Source: Tepidimonas sp. UBA997 (GTDB lineage: Bacteria; Pseudomonadota; Gammaproteobacteria; Burkholderiales; Burkholderiaceae_C). Taken from it: DNA of 24,433 nt. The position numbers were made by a program, and so were the translations under genes. Shown here piece after piece: positions 7,140-16,320 of the stretch (position 1 is its first letter; the number at the start of each line of letters is the position of its first letter). The notes below the pieces were generated by a model that saw nothing but the letters and a program-made list of their open reading frames with translations, was not told the origin of the DNA and did no database searches. The stretch lies in NCBI GenBank assembly GCA_002291945.1, contig DBAZ01000009.1:1-24433 (forward strand), read 5' to 3'.

Positions 7140-8747
7140 TCAGTTGCGGTGAGCCACCGCCATGAACTCCTTGACGTTGCCGGTGGTGCGGGTCATCAGG
7201 CTGACTGCCACGATGGCCACCAGTGCGGCAATCACGCCGTAGAGTGCCGGGTTGCCAAGCACGCGCAGACCGAAGATTTCAGGCACGTTCGAGAAGCGGG
7301 CGAAGGTGAAGGTCAGCGACACGACCAAGCCCACCACCAGACCGGCAATCACGCCTTCCTTGGTCAGGCCCTTCCACCACATCGACAGGATCAGCACCGG
7401 TGCAAACGTGCTGGCTGCGATCCCGAAGCACATGGCCACCAGAATCGCCACGTTCTGGTCTTTCAGCCAGATCGAGGCCACCAGCGCGATGGCGGTCAGC
7501 ACGGCAGCGCCAATCTTGGCGAACATCAGGCGCTCACGGTCCGAGCTTTCAGGGCGCAGCACACCGGCATATACGTCGTGCGACAAGCTGGTGCTCATCG
7601 AGATCAGCAGACCGACGGCGGTACTGAGCATGGCGGCCATGGCACCGGCGGCCACGATGCCCAGAATCACCTCACCGCCCAGGTGCATGCCAATCAGCGG
7701 CACCGCCATGTTGGTGGCACGACCGCGTTGCCCCGCCTGCAGCATTTCGATCAGGGTCGGGTAGAGGACGCTCATGATGGCGTAGCCCACGAACAGCACG
7801 GCAATGTAGAACACCGCCAGACCGATGATGGTGAGTTCGGCACCTTTCTTGGCGTCTTTGGCGTCTTTCACCGTGTAGAAACGGATCAGGATGTGCGGCA
7901 GACCAGCCACACCCAGCAGCAAGCCCAGCACCAAGCTGAACTGGTTGAGGGCGTCGGGCACGGACACGCCGGGGGTGAGGGCGTTGGGCAGGTTCTGGAA
8001 GCCGGTGCGGATGGCTTCGGCCAGCGCCAGGGCACCGTAGGTGCCTTCTGGCGAAGGGGGCACTTCTGCCATTACGCGCACCGCCGAGGTGGGCGGCACG
8101 GTTTCCATGGCCTGCGTGATGATGCCAAACGGGTTGCCACCAAAGTACATGATGGTGGACATGATCAGCAGCAACAGCATGGCCGCCAGCAGGATCACAC
8201 CCTGGATGGCCTGGTTGTAGGTGGTTCCCATCATGCCGCCGAGCACCACCATCATGCCCATGATGATGGCCGACACGAACACGGTCACCATGTAGTCCCA
8301 GCCCAGCAGCAGGTTGAACAGGTGTCCCGCGCCCACGATCTGCGGCACCAGATACAGGGTACCGATGACGATGGTGGTGAACATGGCCAGGAACTTCAGG
8401 CTCTTGCCACCGAAGCGGCTCACCAGCACGTCGCCGACCGTGAACTTGCCCGCGCTCTTGAGCGGGCCAGCCAGGCTGACCAGCACGAAAACCCAAGCGC
8501 CGAAGAAGCCGATGGCGACCCACCAACTGTCAATGCCGGTCAGGGCAATCGCGCCGGCCACCCCCAGAAAGCTCGCGGCACTGCAGTAGTCGCCAAACAT
8601 GGCCCAACCATTGAGGCGAGCAGAGATTTTCCCCCCGGCGACGTAGAAGTCTTTGGTGTTGGTGGTGTACTTTTTGCTCCACCAACTGATATACACGACA
8701 GCCACCAGGCTCAGGCAGAGTATGGTAAAGGCAATTGGATTGTCCAT
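7140..8747 (-). CDS. actP: Cation/acetate symporter ActP (SSS family)
   Basis: This 535-residue sodium:solute symporter is similar in length to E. coli ActP (549). It imports acetate and related short carboxylates across the inner membrane with a cation. Visible family features are DFYVAGGKISARLNGWA near residue 35, then MFGDYCSAASFLG, GKFTVGDVLVSRFGG, LYLVPQIVGAG, LPHILIRFYTVKDAKDA, and about thirteen hydrophobic helices. ATG 8747 has AAGGAG five bases upstream and is preferred; a GTG at 8753 would overlap the upstream stop. It follows the DUF485 gene by two bases, the usual yjcH-actP arrangement. It ends at the shared terminator with the DUF294 gene. No acs gene is in the window. Confidence 0.94.
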   Translation of the reverse strand: MDNPIAFTILCLSLVAVVYISWWSKKYTTNTKDFYVAGGKISARLNGWAMFGDYCSAASFLGVAGAIALTGIDSWWVAIGFFGAWVFVLVSLAGPLKSAGKFTVGDVLVSRFGGKSLKFLAMFTTIVIGTLYLVPQIVGAGHLFNLLLGWDYMVTVFVSAIIMGMMVVLGGMMGTTYNQAIQGVILLAAMLLLLIMSTIMYFGGNPFGIITQAMETVPPTSAVRVMAEVPPSPEGTYGALALAEAIRTGFQNLPNALTPGVSVPDALNQFSLVLGLLLGVAGLPHILIRFYTVKDAKDAKKGAELTIIGLAVFYIAVLFVGYAIMSVLYPTLIEMLQAGQRGRATNMAVPLIGMHLGGEVILGIVAAGAMAAMLSTAVGLLISMSTSLSHDVYAGVLRPESSDRERLMFAKIGAAVLTAIALVASIWLKDQNVAILVAMCFGIAASTFAPVLILSMWWKGLTKEGVIAGLVVGLVVSLTFTFARFSNVPEIFGLRVLGNPALYGVIAALVAIVAVSLMTRTTGNVKEFMAVAHRN

Positions 8748-8749
8748 GA

Positions 8750-9040
8750 TCACTCCTTATTGTCAAGGTTCAGGCACATGCGGGTGACCACGATACCTAC
8801 TACAAACACCAGGACGCCGGTGTAGAAAGCCAGCGGCAGGCCAGCAATTTCAATCCGGGCAATGTGGGCAAATTCAGGCGTGGCGATCAGCGCAGCCACA
8901 AAGTACATGATGCAGAAGATGGCCCCCAACTTGATGGCAGCCCACATTTTCCGGCTGATCATGGCCTCGTCGTAATCGGCGCTGGCCGACGCCGAATTGG
9001 GGTTGCCTGGCGAGCCAGGGGCGGATTTGTCGGTGGACAT
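8750..9040 (-). CDS. DUF485 (YjcH-like) small membrane protein
   Basis: This 96-residue protein has a polar N-terminus of about 30 residues and two hydrophobic helices at about 36-53 and 66-87, the layout of DUF485 proteins. These are nearly always encoded just before actP and are thought to be accessory membrane partners of the symporter. ATG 9040 is preceded by GAGGAGA about nine bases upstream. The stop lies two bases before the actP ATG, so the two genes form one transcription unit. The 191-base gap upstream toward ppsR has no convincing sigma-70 promoter or terminator on this strand that I can see. A separate promoter for the pair and read-through from ppsR are both possible. Confidence 0.88.
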   Translation of the reverse strand: MSTDKSAPGSPGNPNSASASADYDEAMISRKMWAAIKLGAIFCIMYFVAALIATPEFAHIARIEIAGLPLAFYTGVLVFVVGIVVTRMCLNLDNKE

Positions 9041-9231
9041 GTACGTTGTCTCCTCGAAAGGGTTGACCGGAAGGATTGACGGGGGGCCGTCGCCTGTTTT
9101 ATGACAGTCTGAGTAAGGTGACTGGCATCAGCGTTGCATTCTTTTGGGGCTTCCTTACGCCAAAATTTCGATTCTCGGCATTCCGCCGAAAAACTAGGGT
9201 AAACACGGATCCTTTGCTGCCCGGGCGTCAC

Positions 9232-10041
9232 CTAGGCCAGGTTCAACTCCTGCCGGATGAGGGTGGCGATTTCCTCGATCGATTTGGTGGTGGTAGATAG
9301 GGTGCGGATGCCGACACGCCGCATCATGGCTTCGGCTTCGCTGACTTCGTGGCGGCAGTTCTGCAAACTGGCGTAGCGCGAGTCGGGGCGGCGCTCGTTG
9401 CGGATTTCGCTCAGGCGCTCGGGCTGTATGGTCAGGCCAAACAGCTTTTTCTTGTAAGGCAGCAGTGCCGGAGGCAGCGTCTGGCGTTGAAAGTCTTCCG
9501 GTATCAGCGGGTAGTTCGAGGCCTTGAGCCCGAATTGCATCGCCAGGTAGAGCGAGGTCGGCGTCTTGCCGCTGCGGCTCACCCCCACCAGGATCACGTC
9601 CGATTTGCCTAGGCCATCGTGCGTCTGGCCGTCGTCGTGTTCGAGCGTGAAGTTGATGGCTTCGATGCGGTCGTGGTACTCCTGACTTTTCGAGACATCG
9701 GAAAAACGGCCGACCCGGTGGTTGGACTTGATGCCCAGTTCGTGTTCCAGCGGCGAGATGAAGGTGCCGAACATGTCGATCAGCATGCCTTTGCATTCGG
9801 CCCGGATCACGCCCAGCACGTCCATGTTGACCACGGTGGTGAAGACCAGCGGCCGCCTGCCATCGACTTCAGCGGCATGGTTGATCTGGCGCACGGCCTG
9901 CCAGGCCTTGTCGGCGCTGTCGATGAAAGGCAGACGCACCCGCTTGGGGTCGATTTCAAATTGGGCCAGGATGGCCTTGGCAAAGGTCTCGGCCGTGATG
10001 CCGGTGCCGTCGGAGATGAAAAAGGCGGTTCTGTGGGGCAT
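9232..10041 (-). CDS. ppsR: PEP synthase regulatory protein (kinase/pyrophosphorylase, DUF299)
   Basis: This 269-residue PpsR protein is a bifunctional enzyme that inactivates PEP synthase by ADP-dependent threonine phosphorylation and reactivates it by Pi-dependent dephosphorylation. The N-terminus FFISDGTGITAETFA is diagnostic, and the P-loop-like GVSRSGKT lies at 153-160, followed by PTSLYLA. The family is also known as DUF299, and the length is typical. It is encoded divergently from ppsA, its target, with 232 bases between the two starts. This arrangement makes the pairing with that target near certain. The start ATG begins MPHRTAFF, in line with family members. Confidence 0.96.
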   Translation of the reverse strand: MPHRTAFFISDGTGITAETFAKAILAQFEIDPKRVRLPFIDSADKAWQAVRQINHAAEVDGRRPLVFTTVVNMDVLGVIRAECKGMLIDMFGTFISPLEHELGIKSNHRVGRFSDVSKSQEYHDRIEAINFTLEHDDGQTHDGLGKSDVILVGVSRSGKTPTSLYLAMQFGLKASNYPLIPEDFQRQTLPPALLPYKKKLFGLTIQPERLSEIRNERRPDSRYASLQNCRHEVSEAEAMMRRVGIRTLSTTTKSIEEIATLIRQELNLA

Positions 10042-10070
10042 GTTGAAGATCGATCGGGGCTGGCCGGGGT

Positions 10071-10118
10071 TTCGGGCTTTTGGGCTTTCGGGCTAACGGG
10101 CTAACGGGCTTTCGGGAT
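10071..10118. repeat. 8-bp tandem repeat in the ppsR-ppsA intergenic region
   Basis: Six contiguous 8-base units fit the consensus TTCGGGCT. Units 1 and 3 match it exactly, units 4 and 5 read AACGGGCT, unit 2 has one change, and unit 6 ends in AT. The array starts 30 bases from the ppsR ATG and sits in the divergent regulatory region. The rest of the 232-base gap holds a TACAAT at 10158-10163 that might be a -10 box for ppsA, but no good -35 is seen. Confidence 0.85.
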
Positions 10119-10273
10119 CTTGGTATCTCGGTCTGGCCCGGTGCGGGGGTGACAAACTACAATCGCCCATTATCCAGATTCAGCGCCCGCGCAAAGCTGC
10201 CACCCACAACAGAACAACGATGTGGCGGCCTGTGGGGGGCGCATGCCGGTTTTTTTAACTTTGGAGTTCCAGC

Positions 10274-12685
<2,412 letters not shown>

Positions 12686-12739
12686 ACGCCAGCGCTGCAA
12701 CCCAGAAACAAAAAGGCCTGCGTGTCGGGTTCCGTGCGA

Positions 12740-12994
12740 TTATTTACCCCGTCGTAGCTGGCCACTGTTCAAAGCCAAAGCGGTTTTGAGGGGTATGTCG
12801 GCCTCCAAGTGGGTGTAGAGACAGGGTCGGCATCAGGCAGCGTCGATGACTGGGTAGCAGGCCGAACCCCAGTCGGTTTGCGGGTGATCGAGCATCAGAG
12901 CGATGATTACCGGCACCAGCTTGCCGAGCAGTTCTGCGCAGTCGCGCAATTGTTTGCGATTGACCTTGCCGTTCCATGTGGCACCGCCATGAAT
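12740..12994 (-). other. Possible decayed reading frame in a gene-poor stretch
   Basis: Between ppsA and the next gene (12686-13100) there is no convincing intact gene. On the minus strand one frame reads as plausible protein in two pieces separated by a TGA at 12833-12835. The first piece is 52 codons, with WNGKVNRKQLRDCAELLGKL and a following hydrophobic helix. The second ends PLKTALALNSGQLRRGK before a TAA at 12740-12742. A TAG stands just before the first piece and no start codon with a ribosome site is seen. I do not recognise the family. It may be a relic of a transferred gene, or chance. No RNA gene or terminator was seen here. Confidence 0.25.
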
Positions 12995-13100
12995 CTACTG
13001 GTTGCGCAGGATATGTCACATCCCGGACGGTTTTTTAGTCGGCGCTGGCAAGCACTTTTGGCTATGGTATCTGGTTTGTGTCGTGCCATGCGCTGATGAT

Positions 13101-13736
13101 TCAGTCTGCCTCCAGGCTGCTTTGCCGTGCGGCGCTCTTGCCCGGCAGGCCATCGAGCATGGCGGTATAGGCCAGCCGCGCTTTGTGGATGATGGCAGCC
13201 GTTTCCTCGCGCATGGTTTCAACCATTTTTGGCCGCAGGTCGAGCAGGTTGCGGCGTAGGCGGCGGGCGTTGTCGAGATGCTCGCGCTCCCAAGCGTCGG
13301 CGCACGGGTCGCGGGACAGAAAGAGCATGCCGATCAGCCCCGGCTTGGCGCGTTCGATGGCTAGGCCAATCAACTCCTCGGCACGGCTGCGCAGCTTGAG
13401 GCCACTGCGCAGCCCGGTCAGGCCAATCTGCGCAGCATTGATTTCGGCTTCGCTGGCACCGGCTTCGCGCAGCTCCTTTTCCTGCCGTTCGAACAAGGTG
13501 AGCACATGGCGCTCGAAGGCATCGCCGTGGCTCAGGGCCAGCGAGCTGGCCAGGCCCATTTGCGTGCTCGCGGCCAAGTCGAACATATAGCCGTCGGCGG
13601 TGGCTTCTTCGATTTCGACTTCAAACCTGTCCCAGACTTCGTCGGCCACGGTGTTGGCAAGGTCGCGGGCGTCGTCGCGCAGCTCGCGCATACGCTGATG
13701 CTGGCGGTGTATCAGATACTGCAGTTGGGTGTCCAT
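13101..13736 (-). CDS. Unrecognised helical protein
   Basis: This 211-residue protein is one I do not recognise. ATG 13736 has a strong AGGAGG seven bases upstream, so it is very likely translated. The sequence is charged, rich in alanine, arginine, glutamate and leucine, and reads as almost all alpha-helix, with no signal peptide or membrane segment. Helical stretches are near residues 10-45, 75-105, 110-130 and 150-200. A single cysteine, C145, is visible near SRDPCADAWERE. The helical character would suit a DNA- or protein-binding regulator, but no motif proves it. The 5' leader carries a perfect inverted repeat. The gene stands alone between the gene-poor stretch and the MazEF module, pointing away from the latter. 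Confidence 0.7.
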   Translation of the reverse strand: MDTQLQYLIHRQHQRMRELRDDARDLANTVADEVWDRFEVEIEEATADGYMFDLAASTQMGLASSLALSHGDAFERHVLTLFERQEKELREAGASEAEINAAQIGLTGLRSGLKLRSRAEELIGLAIERAKPGLIGMLFLSRDPCADAWEREHLDNARRLRRNLLDLRPKMVETMREETAAIIHKARLAYTAMLDGLPGKSAARQSSLEAD

Positions 13737-13761
13737 GATGTTCCTCCTGGTTCGATGGCAG

Positions 13762-13779
13762 GTCGGCAGGTTTGCCGAC
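13762..13779. promoter_or_regulatory. Inverted repeat in the leader of the 13101-13736 gene
   Basis: GTCGGCA and TGCCGAC form a perfect 7-bp stem with a four-base loop, 26 bases upstream of ATG 13736. The position suits either an operator or an RNA hairpin near the ribosome site. It has no T-run, so it is not a simple terminator. Confidence 0.45.
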
Positions 13780-13890
13780 TAGGCGCATCATGCAGCTCAT
13801 GTGCGACAGTTGGTGACGCATGGCAACGCTGGGCAGCGGTGCGTTGCAAATCGGCCCAATCCCGCTACTGCCCGCGCAGGATCACGCCAT

Positions 13891-13940
13891 CTATTGCCTC
13901 GTATTGCTGCGTATTGCTGCGTATTGCCGCGAATTGAGTT
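13891..13940. repeat. 10-bp tandem repeat array
   Basis: Consecutive 10-base units read CTATTGCCTC, GTATTGCTGC, GTATTGCTGC, GTATTGCCGC and GAATTGAGTT, so three good copies are flanked by two decayed ones. The array lies in the 384-base gap between the helical protein and mazE. Apart from this array, the inverted repeat near 13770 and the mazE promoter, I see nothing else in that gap. Confidence 0.8.
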
Positions 13941-14058
13941 CAAGCCGAGGGCGCCTGATTGCCCGAGGCAGTGGCGGAGCAGAAATCGGGACAAGCGCCC
14001 GTTTGTGCATTACTGGGAAAAATGATGTGCGAGTCAGGGTCGGCAAGCCTTTGAATAT

Positions 14059-14102
14059 TTGTTGCATGCAACAAGTGGGCCTCGTACAATGTTGCATGTA
14101 AC
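14059..14102 (+). promoter_or_regulatory. Promoter with palindromic operators for the MazEF-type module
   Basis: A perfect 16-bp palindrome, TTGTTGCATGCAACAA (14059-14074), overlaps a -35-like TTGCAT (14062-14067). Exactly 17 bases later is a -10-like TACAAT (14085-14090). Directly after it lies a second, near-perfect copy of the inner motif, GTTGCATGTAAC (14091-14102), at the expected transcription start. This layout would let a bound protein block RNA polymerase, which fits autoregulation by the antitoxin encoded 18 bases downstream. Confidence 0.75.
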
Positions 14103-14120
14103 TTGATTGGGGGCTGGAAA

Positions 14121-14345
14121 ATGGCAAAAACACACGTTAATCAGCGGGTTCAAAAGCACCGCGATGCACTGCGCATGGCAGGGCTGCGCCCGGTGCAAAT
14201 TTGGGTGCCGGATACGCGCCGCCCGGACTTCGCGCAGGAGTGCCGCCGTCAATGCCTGCTGGTGGCGCAGGCCGACAGCGCCGACACGGCCATGCAGCAG
14301 TTCATGGATGAAGCCTTGGCGGACGTGGAAGGCTGGACGCAATGA
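14121..14345 (+). CDS. MazE-family antitoxin (DUF3018)
   Basis: This 74-residue protein of the DUF3018 type is annotated in many proteobacteria as an antitoxin MazE family protein. Its markers are RVQKHRDALRMAGLRPVQIWVPDTRRPDF followed by AQECRRQC and the acidic tail FMDEALADVEGW; the first is split here only by reading order. The antitoxin would bind and neutralise the MazF-type RNase encoded next and repress the shared promoter through the upstream palindromes. ATG 14121 was chosen over an in-frame TTG at 14103 because a G-rich ribosome site (GGGGG, then GGA) lies just before it and family members start near MAK. Its stop overlaps the toxin ATG as ATGA, so translation is coupled. Confidence 0.85.
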   Translation: MAKTHVNQRVQKHRDALRMAGLRPVQIWVPDTRRPDFAQECRRQCLLVAQADSADTAMQQFMDEALADVEGWTQ

Positions 14346-14668
14346 TGCGCGGCGACCTGATCACCATTGCCACGCAAGGCGACTTTGGCAAGCCGCGCCC
14401 CGCGCTGGTGATTCAGGCCAACCAGTTCAGCGAGCACAGCAGCGCAACCGTGCTGCCCATTACCAGCACGATGGTTGCCGCGCCATTGCTGCGCGTCACG
14501 GTTCAGCCCAGTGCAGCGAACGGCTTGCAGACGCCCTCACAGGTGATGGTGGATAAGGCCATGACGGTGAAGCGCGACAAGGTAGGGGCGGCTTTCGGCC
14601 ACATCGACGCGGATGCGCTGGTAGAGGTTGAGCGTTGCTTGGCCGTGTTCTTGGGGATTGCGAAATGA
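14342..14668 (+). CDS. MazF/PemK-family endoribonuclease toxin
   Basis: This 108-residue toxin of the PemK/MazF fold would cut mRNA and slow growth when free of its antitoxin. It begins MMRGDLITIATQGDFGKPRPALVIQ in two overlapping recognisable parts: RGD near the start, and GKPRPALVIQ, typical of the family. It also has the internal VLPITST strand and the SQVMVDKAMTVKRDKVG segment that usually lines the active site. The start overlaps the antitoxin stop by four bases. The length is normal (about 105-115), and no frameshift or missing core segment is seen, so the pair is probably intact. The cleavage sequence cannot be predicted from the window. Confidence 0.88.
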   Translation: MMRGDLITIATQGDFGKPRPALVIQANQFSEHSSATVLPITSTMVAAPLLRVTVQPSAANGLQTPSQVMVDKAMTVKRDKVGAAFGHIDADALVEVERCLAVFLGIAK

Positions 14669-14748
14669 AAACGATCTACACCATTGACTCTGCGCCACGG
14701 CAATTCCTGGGAGCGCACAGCTACCCCGGCAGATCGTTTAGCTCGTAG
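14665..14748 (+). CDS. Tiny reading frame overlapping the mazF stop
   Basis: An ATG overlaps the toxin stop as ATGA and opens a 27-codon frame starting MKTIYTIDSAPRQFLGA and ending at TAG 14746-14748. It runs 28 bases into the 3' end of the convergent Fic gene. It may be the severed start of a third module gene, or chance. No family is recognised. Confidence 0.15.
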   Translation: MKTIYTIDSAPRQFLGAHSYPGRSFSS

Positions 14749-15851
14749 CTGGTACTGCGCCCACCCGCCTCCGATTTGCGCAGCACGCCCCGCACCAGCA
14801 GATCGTTGATGTCGCGCAGCGCCGTGTCCGGTGAACACCTGGCAATGGCGGCCCACTTGCTGCTGGTGAGCTTGCCCTCGAAACCGTCGAGCAGCCTGTT
14901 CAGCAGCTTTACCTGTCGCTCGTTCAAAGGCGTGGTTGCCCAGCGCTGCCAGAACCGCGCCTTGGCCAGCACGGCATCGAGCGTGCGCTGTGCCTGATCG
15001 ACGGCGCGATGAAGGGTATCAAGGAACCACGCAAGCCACTCGGTAACGTCCATCGACCGCTGCTGCGTGCGCTCCAAGATGTCGTAGTAGGCCGTTCGGT
15101 CGCGCTGGATCTGCGCCGACAAACTGTAGAAACGCTGCGGGCTACCGTCGGCACGCGCCAGCAGCAGGTCGCCAATAGCGCGGGCGATACGACCATTGCC
15201 GTCATCGAACGGGTGCAAGGTGACGAACCACAGGTGCCCAAGGCCTGCCTTGAGCAGTGGTGGTTCGTTCGATGTGCCATTGAGCCAGTCGAGGAAACGG
15301 CTGGTTTGAACTTCCAAACGGTCCGATGGCGGGGCCTCGAAATGCACGCGTTGGCGGCCAATCGGGCCAGAAACCACCTGCATCGGGCCATTGGCATCGT
15401 CTCGCCAGCCGCCGACCTTGATCCGGGAAAGACCGGAGTAGCCGGTGGGAAACAGTGCGGCATGCCACCCGAACAGGCGTCCACGCGCCACCGGCGCGTG
15501 GCAGTTCGCGCTGGCGTCGAGCACCATCTCGACCACGCCCTCGACGTGGCGATCCACCGCAGCGAGCGCACCGATGTCCACACCGAGCCTGCGGGCGATG
15601 GACGAGCGCACGGATTCGACGTTGAGTTGCTCGCCTTCGATCTCGCTGGTCTTGACCACGTCCTCGGTCAGCGCTGCGAGGCTGGCCTGATCGCGCAGCG
15701 CCATGCCGACGTCGGCCAAGCGCCCCATCAAGAGCCCTTGGGCACGGCTGACCTCGGTCATCGGCCCGGCCAGCACGGCCAGGTCGAAGCGCCAGTTCGG
15801 CCAGTCAACGGCTCTCCAGACGTATTTGTAATCGCCGCATGTGCAAGTCAT
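14721..15851 (-). CDS. Fic family protein with DUF4172 N-terminus
   Basis: This 376-residue Fic protein belongs to a class that usually transfers AMP from ATP to target proteins. The N-terminus, with WRAVDWPNWRFD near residue 12, fits DUF4172. An inhibitory helix motif (S/T)xxxE(G/N) is present as TSEIEG, residues 68-73, placing it among Fic proteins with an N-terminal autoinhibitory glutamate (E72). The catalytic motif HPFDDGNGR is complete, starting at H213. A winged-helix-like C-terminus (about 320-370) is common in this subgroup. The open frame extends to 16349, but the upstream part is low-complexity, so the start is taken at ATG 15851; ATG 15860 is close and also possible. It converges with mazF and is transcribed alone. 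Confidence 0.88.
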   Translation of the reverse strand: MTCTCGDYKYVWRAVDWPNWRFDLAVLAGPMTEVSRAQGLLMGRLADVGMALRDQASLAALTEDVVKTSEIEGEQLNVESVRSSIARRLGVDIGALAAVDRHVEGVVEMVLDASANCHAPVARGRLFGWHAALFPTGYSGLSRIKVGGWRDDANGPMQVVSGPIGRQRVHFEAPPSDRLEVQTSRFLDWLNGTSNEPPLLKAGLGHLWFVTLHPFDDGNGRIARAIGDLLLARADGSPQRFYSLSAQIQRDRTAYYDILERTQQRSMDVTEWLAWFLDTLHRAVDQAQRTLDAVLAKARFWQRWATTPLNERQVKLLNRLLDGFEGKLTSSKWAAIARCSPDTALRDINDLLVRGVLRKSEAGGRSTSYELNDLPG

Positions 15852-15997
15852 TCGCCGCATGGCGGATCGCCTGGCCCGTGAGTGGGTGGGCGTGCTTGAA
15901 CCATGCGGATCCGCACTTGCAGCGCGGACCTGAATAAGGCGTACTGGTCCGCTATCATCAACCCCGTTGCACTTGGGGATTGAATGCGCCCATAGGC

Positions 15998-16019
15998 AAG
16001 CCGCAGGTAAGCCGCAGGT
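15998..16019. repeat. 11-bp direct repeat upstream of the sensor operon
   Basis: Two perfect adjacent copies of AAGCCGCAGGT lie 76 bases before the first gene of the sensor cluster, in the 243-base gap between it and the divergent Fic gene. They could be a tandem binding site. I see no confident -35/-10 pair in this gap. Confidence 0.55.
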
Positions 16020-16094
16020 AAGCGCTTTGGATGCACAATGGCAGAAAAAGACGCGGCGGGGTGGTGCACCCTGCCTACCGATACGGAGACTGCC

Positions 16095-16292
16095 ATGTAC
16101 GAGACTCTGGTGTCCCAGCGCCTGCTGGCGCTGTTTTTTGCTGCCGGCCTGTTGTTCAATTTCCCGCTGATTGCGCTCTGGGATGAGGATGTCGTCCTGT
16201 TCGGCATCCCCTTGTTTCCGCTGGCCCTGTTCACGCTCTGGGGGGCGCTGATTGCCGTGCTGGCGTGGATCGTGGAACGGGCACCCGACTGA
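16095..16292 (+). CDS. Small two-helix membrane protein before the sensor kinase
   Basis: This 65-residue protein starts MYETLVSQRL, has two hydrophobic helices (about 9-26 and 34-58) joined by a short acidic loop (WDEDVV), and ends ERAPD. ATG 16095 has GGAG six bases upstream. The gene lies 28 bases before the sensor kinase start and is very likely co-transcribed with it. The layout recalls the small CbrX reading frame reported upstream of cbrA in Pseudomonas, and also the small partners (DUF485, DUF4212) of true symporters. I infer that it may assist the symporter-like part of the kinase. No domain name can be assigned with certainty. Longer frames from 16038 lack a ribosome site. Confidence 0.75.
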   Translation: MYETLVSQRLLALFFAAGLLFNFPLIALWDEDVVLFGIPLFPLALFTLWGALIAVLAWIVERAPD

Positions 16293-16320
16293 GCCGGGTC
16301 TGGCGCTGGGTTCGGCCATC

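Noticed and set aside
7101..8825. Long + strand open frame over actP, rich in His and Gln
   Set aside because: It is the reverse-frame shadow of actP and begins inside the terminator hairpin.
9123..9138. Sigma-54-like site TGGCATCAGCGTTGCA with correct -24/-12 spacing, on the + strand between DUF485 and ppsR
   Set aside because: It points away from actP, into the antisense strand of ppsR, and no + strand gene follows. A chance match is more likely than a real promoter.
9174..9193. Short hairpin TCGGC/GCCGA in the ppsR-DUF485 gap as a terminator
   Set aside because: The stem has only five pairs and no T-run follows it on either strand.
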